The position numbers were made by a program, and so were the translations under genes. DNA of 16,078 nucleotides from Rhodocyclaceae bacterium UBA6160 (GTDB lineage: Bacteria > Pseudomonadota > Gammaproteobacteria > Burkholderiales > Rhodocyclaceae): the NCBI GenBank assembly GCA_002422995.1, contig DIUK01000132.1, positions 167 to 16,244 on the forward strand, read 5' to 3'. The notes below the pieces were generated by a model that saw only the letters and a list, made by a program, of their open reading frames with translations, was not told where the DNA came from and did not search any database. How positions within the stretch are numbered: position 1 is the first letter of the stretch; each line of letters starts with the position of its first letter. Shown piece after piece: positions 14,727 through 16,078 of this stretch.

Positions 14727-14741
14727 TGATCGTATCGATCA
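14727..14741. promoter_or_regulatory. Perfect inverted repeat, possible operator
   Basis: TGATCG-TAT-CGATCA is a perfect 6-base inverted repeat with a 3-base spacer, 36 bases before the DUF1329 start. A further GATCG lies just upstream at about 14719-14723, so GATCG recurs closely. The site sits where a repressor could block the promoter or leader. The regulator is unknown. Confidence 0.35.
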
Positions 14742-14777
14742 GATTGAGAAGATTATTTTTTAAATAAGGAGAGATTT

Positions 14778-16078
14778 TTGAAAGTGAATTATTTAAGCAA
14801 GGTGCTCATTGCCACCATGGCGTTAGGTGTAACAAGCGTTACGATGGCAGCCAGTGAAGCAGAAATAGATGCCTTTATGAATCCTTATGCTAAAGGCTTT
14901 CCTTCAGCACCAGGCGTTAAAGAAGGTGTGGTGATTGATAAAAATAATGCGGATCAGTTTAAATCGGTATTAACGCCAAGAATTTACGATCAGATCAAGG
15001 CCGGTAACACCACGATTAACATCGGCAAGCAACTTAGTGCGTCAGCGCCTGCAGCTTATGTTGCGGCCTCAAAAAAGTCAGAAGCTAGCACCAAGGTGGA
15101 GTTTGGCAAAGGCAAAATTACAGGCTATCAGGGCGGTTTGCCTTTTCCCTACGAGCCTTCGGCCAGCGACCCTAATGCGGGCGAGAAGTTAGCCTGGAAT
15201 GTGCGCTATGGTCTTGAAATCCCTGATGATATCGCCATCGGTCCCTTCGTTTGGGAGTATCGCGACGCTAATACGGGAAAGATCAACCGTACTGTTGACA
15301 TGGATCCTTCCTATATTTCCAATACTGGTTTTCGGACAATGAACAAGCCGCAGCATATGCCAGGCTCCGAGGAGTTTTTTAACCTTGACCTGATCACGGT
15401 CAAGTCCCCGCAGGACTTGTATGGCACGGCCTTGTTGTTCAAGCGCCGCGTGGATAGCTCACGCGATGATGATGGCCAGTTGTATTTGGGCTTTCAGCGT
15501 CGAGCGCGCCGCTTGTCTACCTCAGCGACAACCGATCCTTTCCTCGGCTCTAACTTCATGATCGAAGAGTTCCGTGGATTCAACGGAAAACTAAGTGACT
15601 TTAACTGGAAATATGTTGGCACGAAGAATCTGTTGACCGCTTACTACACCCATAAAGATGCCAAGTTGCGTGACGACTATAAAACCAATGATTGGCGTTT
15701 CACATCATTTAAAGGCAAGGGTCAATGCTGGGCGGACGTACCTTGGAGCTTGCGCAAGACTTATATCATTGAAGCGACGCCTAAGCGTCCTGATCATCCG
15801 GTCCTAAAACGTACGATGTACATTGATGCTGAGTCCTTCCATGTGGCGATCACTGAAATTTATGACCGCAAGAATGAGTTCTGGAAACTCTTGGTTCAAG
15901 GTATTGGACATCCGTCTGGCCAGTTACCTGCAGTGGCCAAAAAGAATGTGTGGACCTGGGATGCCGACTCAATGATTGACGTTCAGGCGAACCAATGTAC
16001 GACACTGAATTTCCGTATTAAATCATTGGAAACGGTGCCGGCGAACTTCTACACGCTTGAATATATTCGTTCGCGTCA
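14778..16078 (+). CDS. DUF1329-family secreted protein (partial at the window end)
   Basis: The 433 visible residues match the DUF1329 family, proteins with a LolB-like/outer-membrane-associated fold that often lie next to DUF1302, RND-type transporter and YCF48 genes in proteobacteria. Their exact function is not established; a role in export of hydrophobic compounds is often guessed. The start is TTG 14778, with a strong AAGGAG at 14766-14771 six bases away; GTG 14784 is the alternative. A signal peptide follows (VLIATMALGVTSVTMA, likely cut near residue 24-25). Family-like stretches include GLPFPYEPSASDPNAGEKLAWN, WEYRDA, LYLGFQRRARRLSTS, DPFLGSNFMIEEFRGFNGK and KRTMYIDAESF. The family is usually about 450 residues, so only a short C-terminal part is probably missing. 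Confidence 0.85.
   Translation, partial: MKVNYLSKVLIATMALGVTSVTMAASEAEIDAFMNPYAKGFPSAPGVKEGVVIDKNNADQFKSVLTPRIYDQIKAGNTTINIGKQLSASAPAAYVAASKKSEASTKVEFGKGKITGYQGGLPFPYEPSASDPNAGEKLAWNVRYGLEIPDDIAIGPFVWEYRDANTGKINRTVDMDPSYISNTGFRTMNKPQHMPGSEEFFNLDLITVKSPQDLYGTALLFKRRVDSSRDDDGQLYLGFQRRARRLSTSATTDPFLGSNFMIEEFRGFNGKLSDFNWKYVGTKNLLTAYYTHKDAKLRDDYKTNDWRFTSFKGKGQCWADVPWSLRKTYIIEATPKRPDHPVLKRTMYIDAESFHVAITEIYDRKNEFWKLLVQGIGHPSGQLPAVAKKNVWTWDADSMIDVQANQCTTLNFRIKSLETVPANFYTLEYIRSR

Larger units (their letters stand above)
14428..14777. other. Divergent intergenic region
   Basis: This 350-base stretch separates two genes transcribed away from each other and should hold both promoters. It contains an FNR/ANR-type box (14642-14655), a perfect inverted repeat (14727-14741), and a loose inverted repeat TCAGTCA (14538-14544) with TGACTGA (14572-14578). 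Small open frames here show no protein-like pattern. I could not identify a confident -10/-35 pair. Confidence 0.5.

Noticed and set aside
1..16078. CRISPR arrays, tRNA or rRNA genes, complete insertion sequences
   Set aside because: I looked for regularly spaced repeats, tRNA-like cloverleafs, rRNA sequence and intact transposase genes with terminal repeats and found none.

Overview
The window looks like a chromosomal segment of a Gram-negative proteobacterium, most likely a betaproteobacterium. The evidence is the gene order (pyrH, frr, uppS, cdsA, dxr, rseP, bamA, skp, lpxD, fabZ, lpxA, lpxB, rnhB, then a TrmH-family methyltransferase instead of the enteric dnaE/accA) and the style of several proteins, such as the LpxA stretch WIMAYVHIAHDC. 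I cannot name genus or species from the sequence.

Bases 1-12952 are one dense, all-plus-strand block for envelope biogenesis. It opens with the last codons of UMP kinase and the ribosome recycling factor. Next come undecaprenyl diphosphate synthase (lipid carrier for peptidoglycan and O-antigen), CDP-diglyceride synthase (phospholipids) and DXP reductoisomerase (isoprenoid precursors). These are followed by the site-2 protease RseP (envelope stress), BamA (outer membrane protein assembly) and the periplasmic chaperone Skp/OmpH. The block ends with LpxD, FabZ, LpxA and LpxB (lipid A and fatty acid synthesis), RNase HII and an rRNA/tRNA 2'-O-methyltransferase. From lpxD to the methyltransferase every junction overlaps by 4 or 1 bases, so these six genes are probably translationally coupled.

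Bases 12953-13362 hold no intact gene I can support. I read two decayed fragments here: the C-terminal tail of a histidine kinase-like ATPase on the minus strand, directly abutting a fragment of an IS3-type transposase on the plus strand. This marks the end of conserved synteny.

Bases 13363-14427 carry a minus-strand gene for an aminopeptidase T (M29)-like putative metallohydrolase. Its reading frame stays open and protein-like about 90 codons upstream of the first usual start codon, and a GGAG motif sits 6 bases before an ATC codon, so the start is a puzzle. A divergent intergenic region (14428-14777) holds an FNR/ANR-type box and a perfect inverted repeat. The window ends inside a secreted DUF1329-family protein on the plus strand.

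Most of the window is ordinary housekeeping. The points I would look at again are a 38-residue insertion in LpxD, Val at the acyl-chain ruler position of LpxA, altered LpxB motifs, the non-canonical start of the M29-like gene, the paired relics, and the FNR-like box before the DUF1329 gene. I did not find a clearly new multi-gene system.
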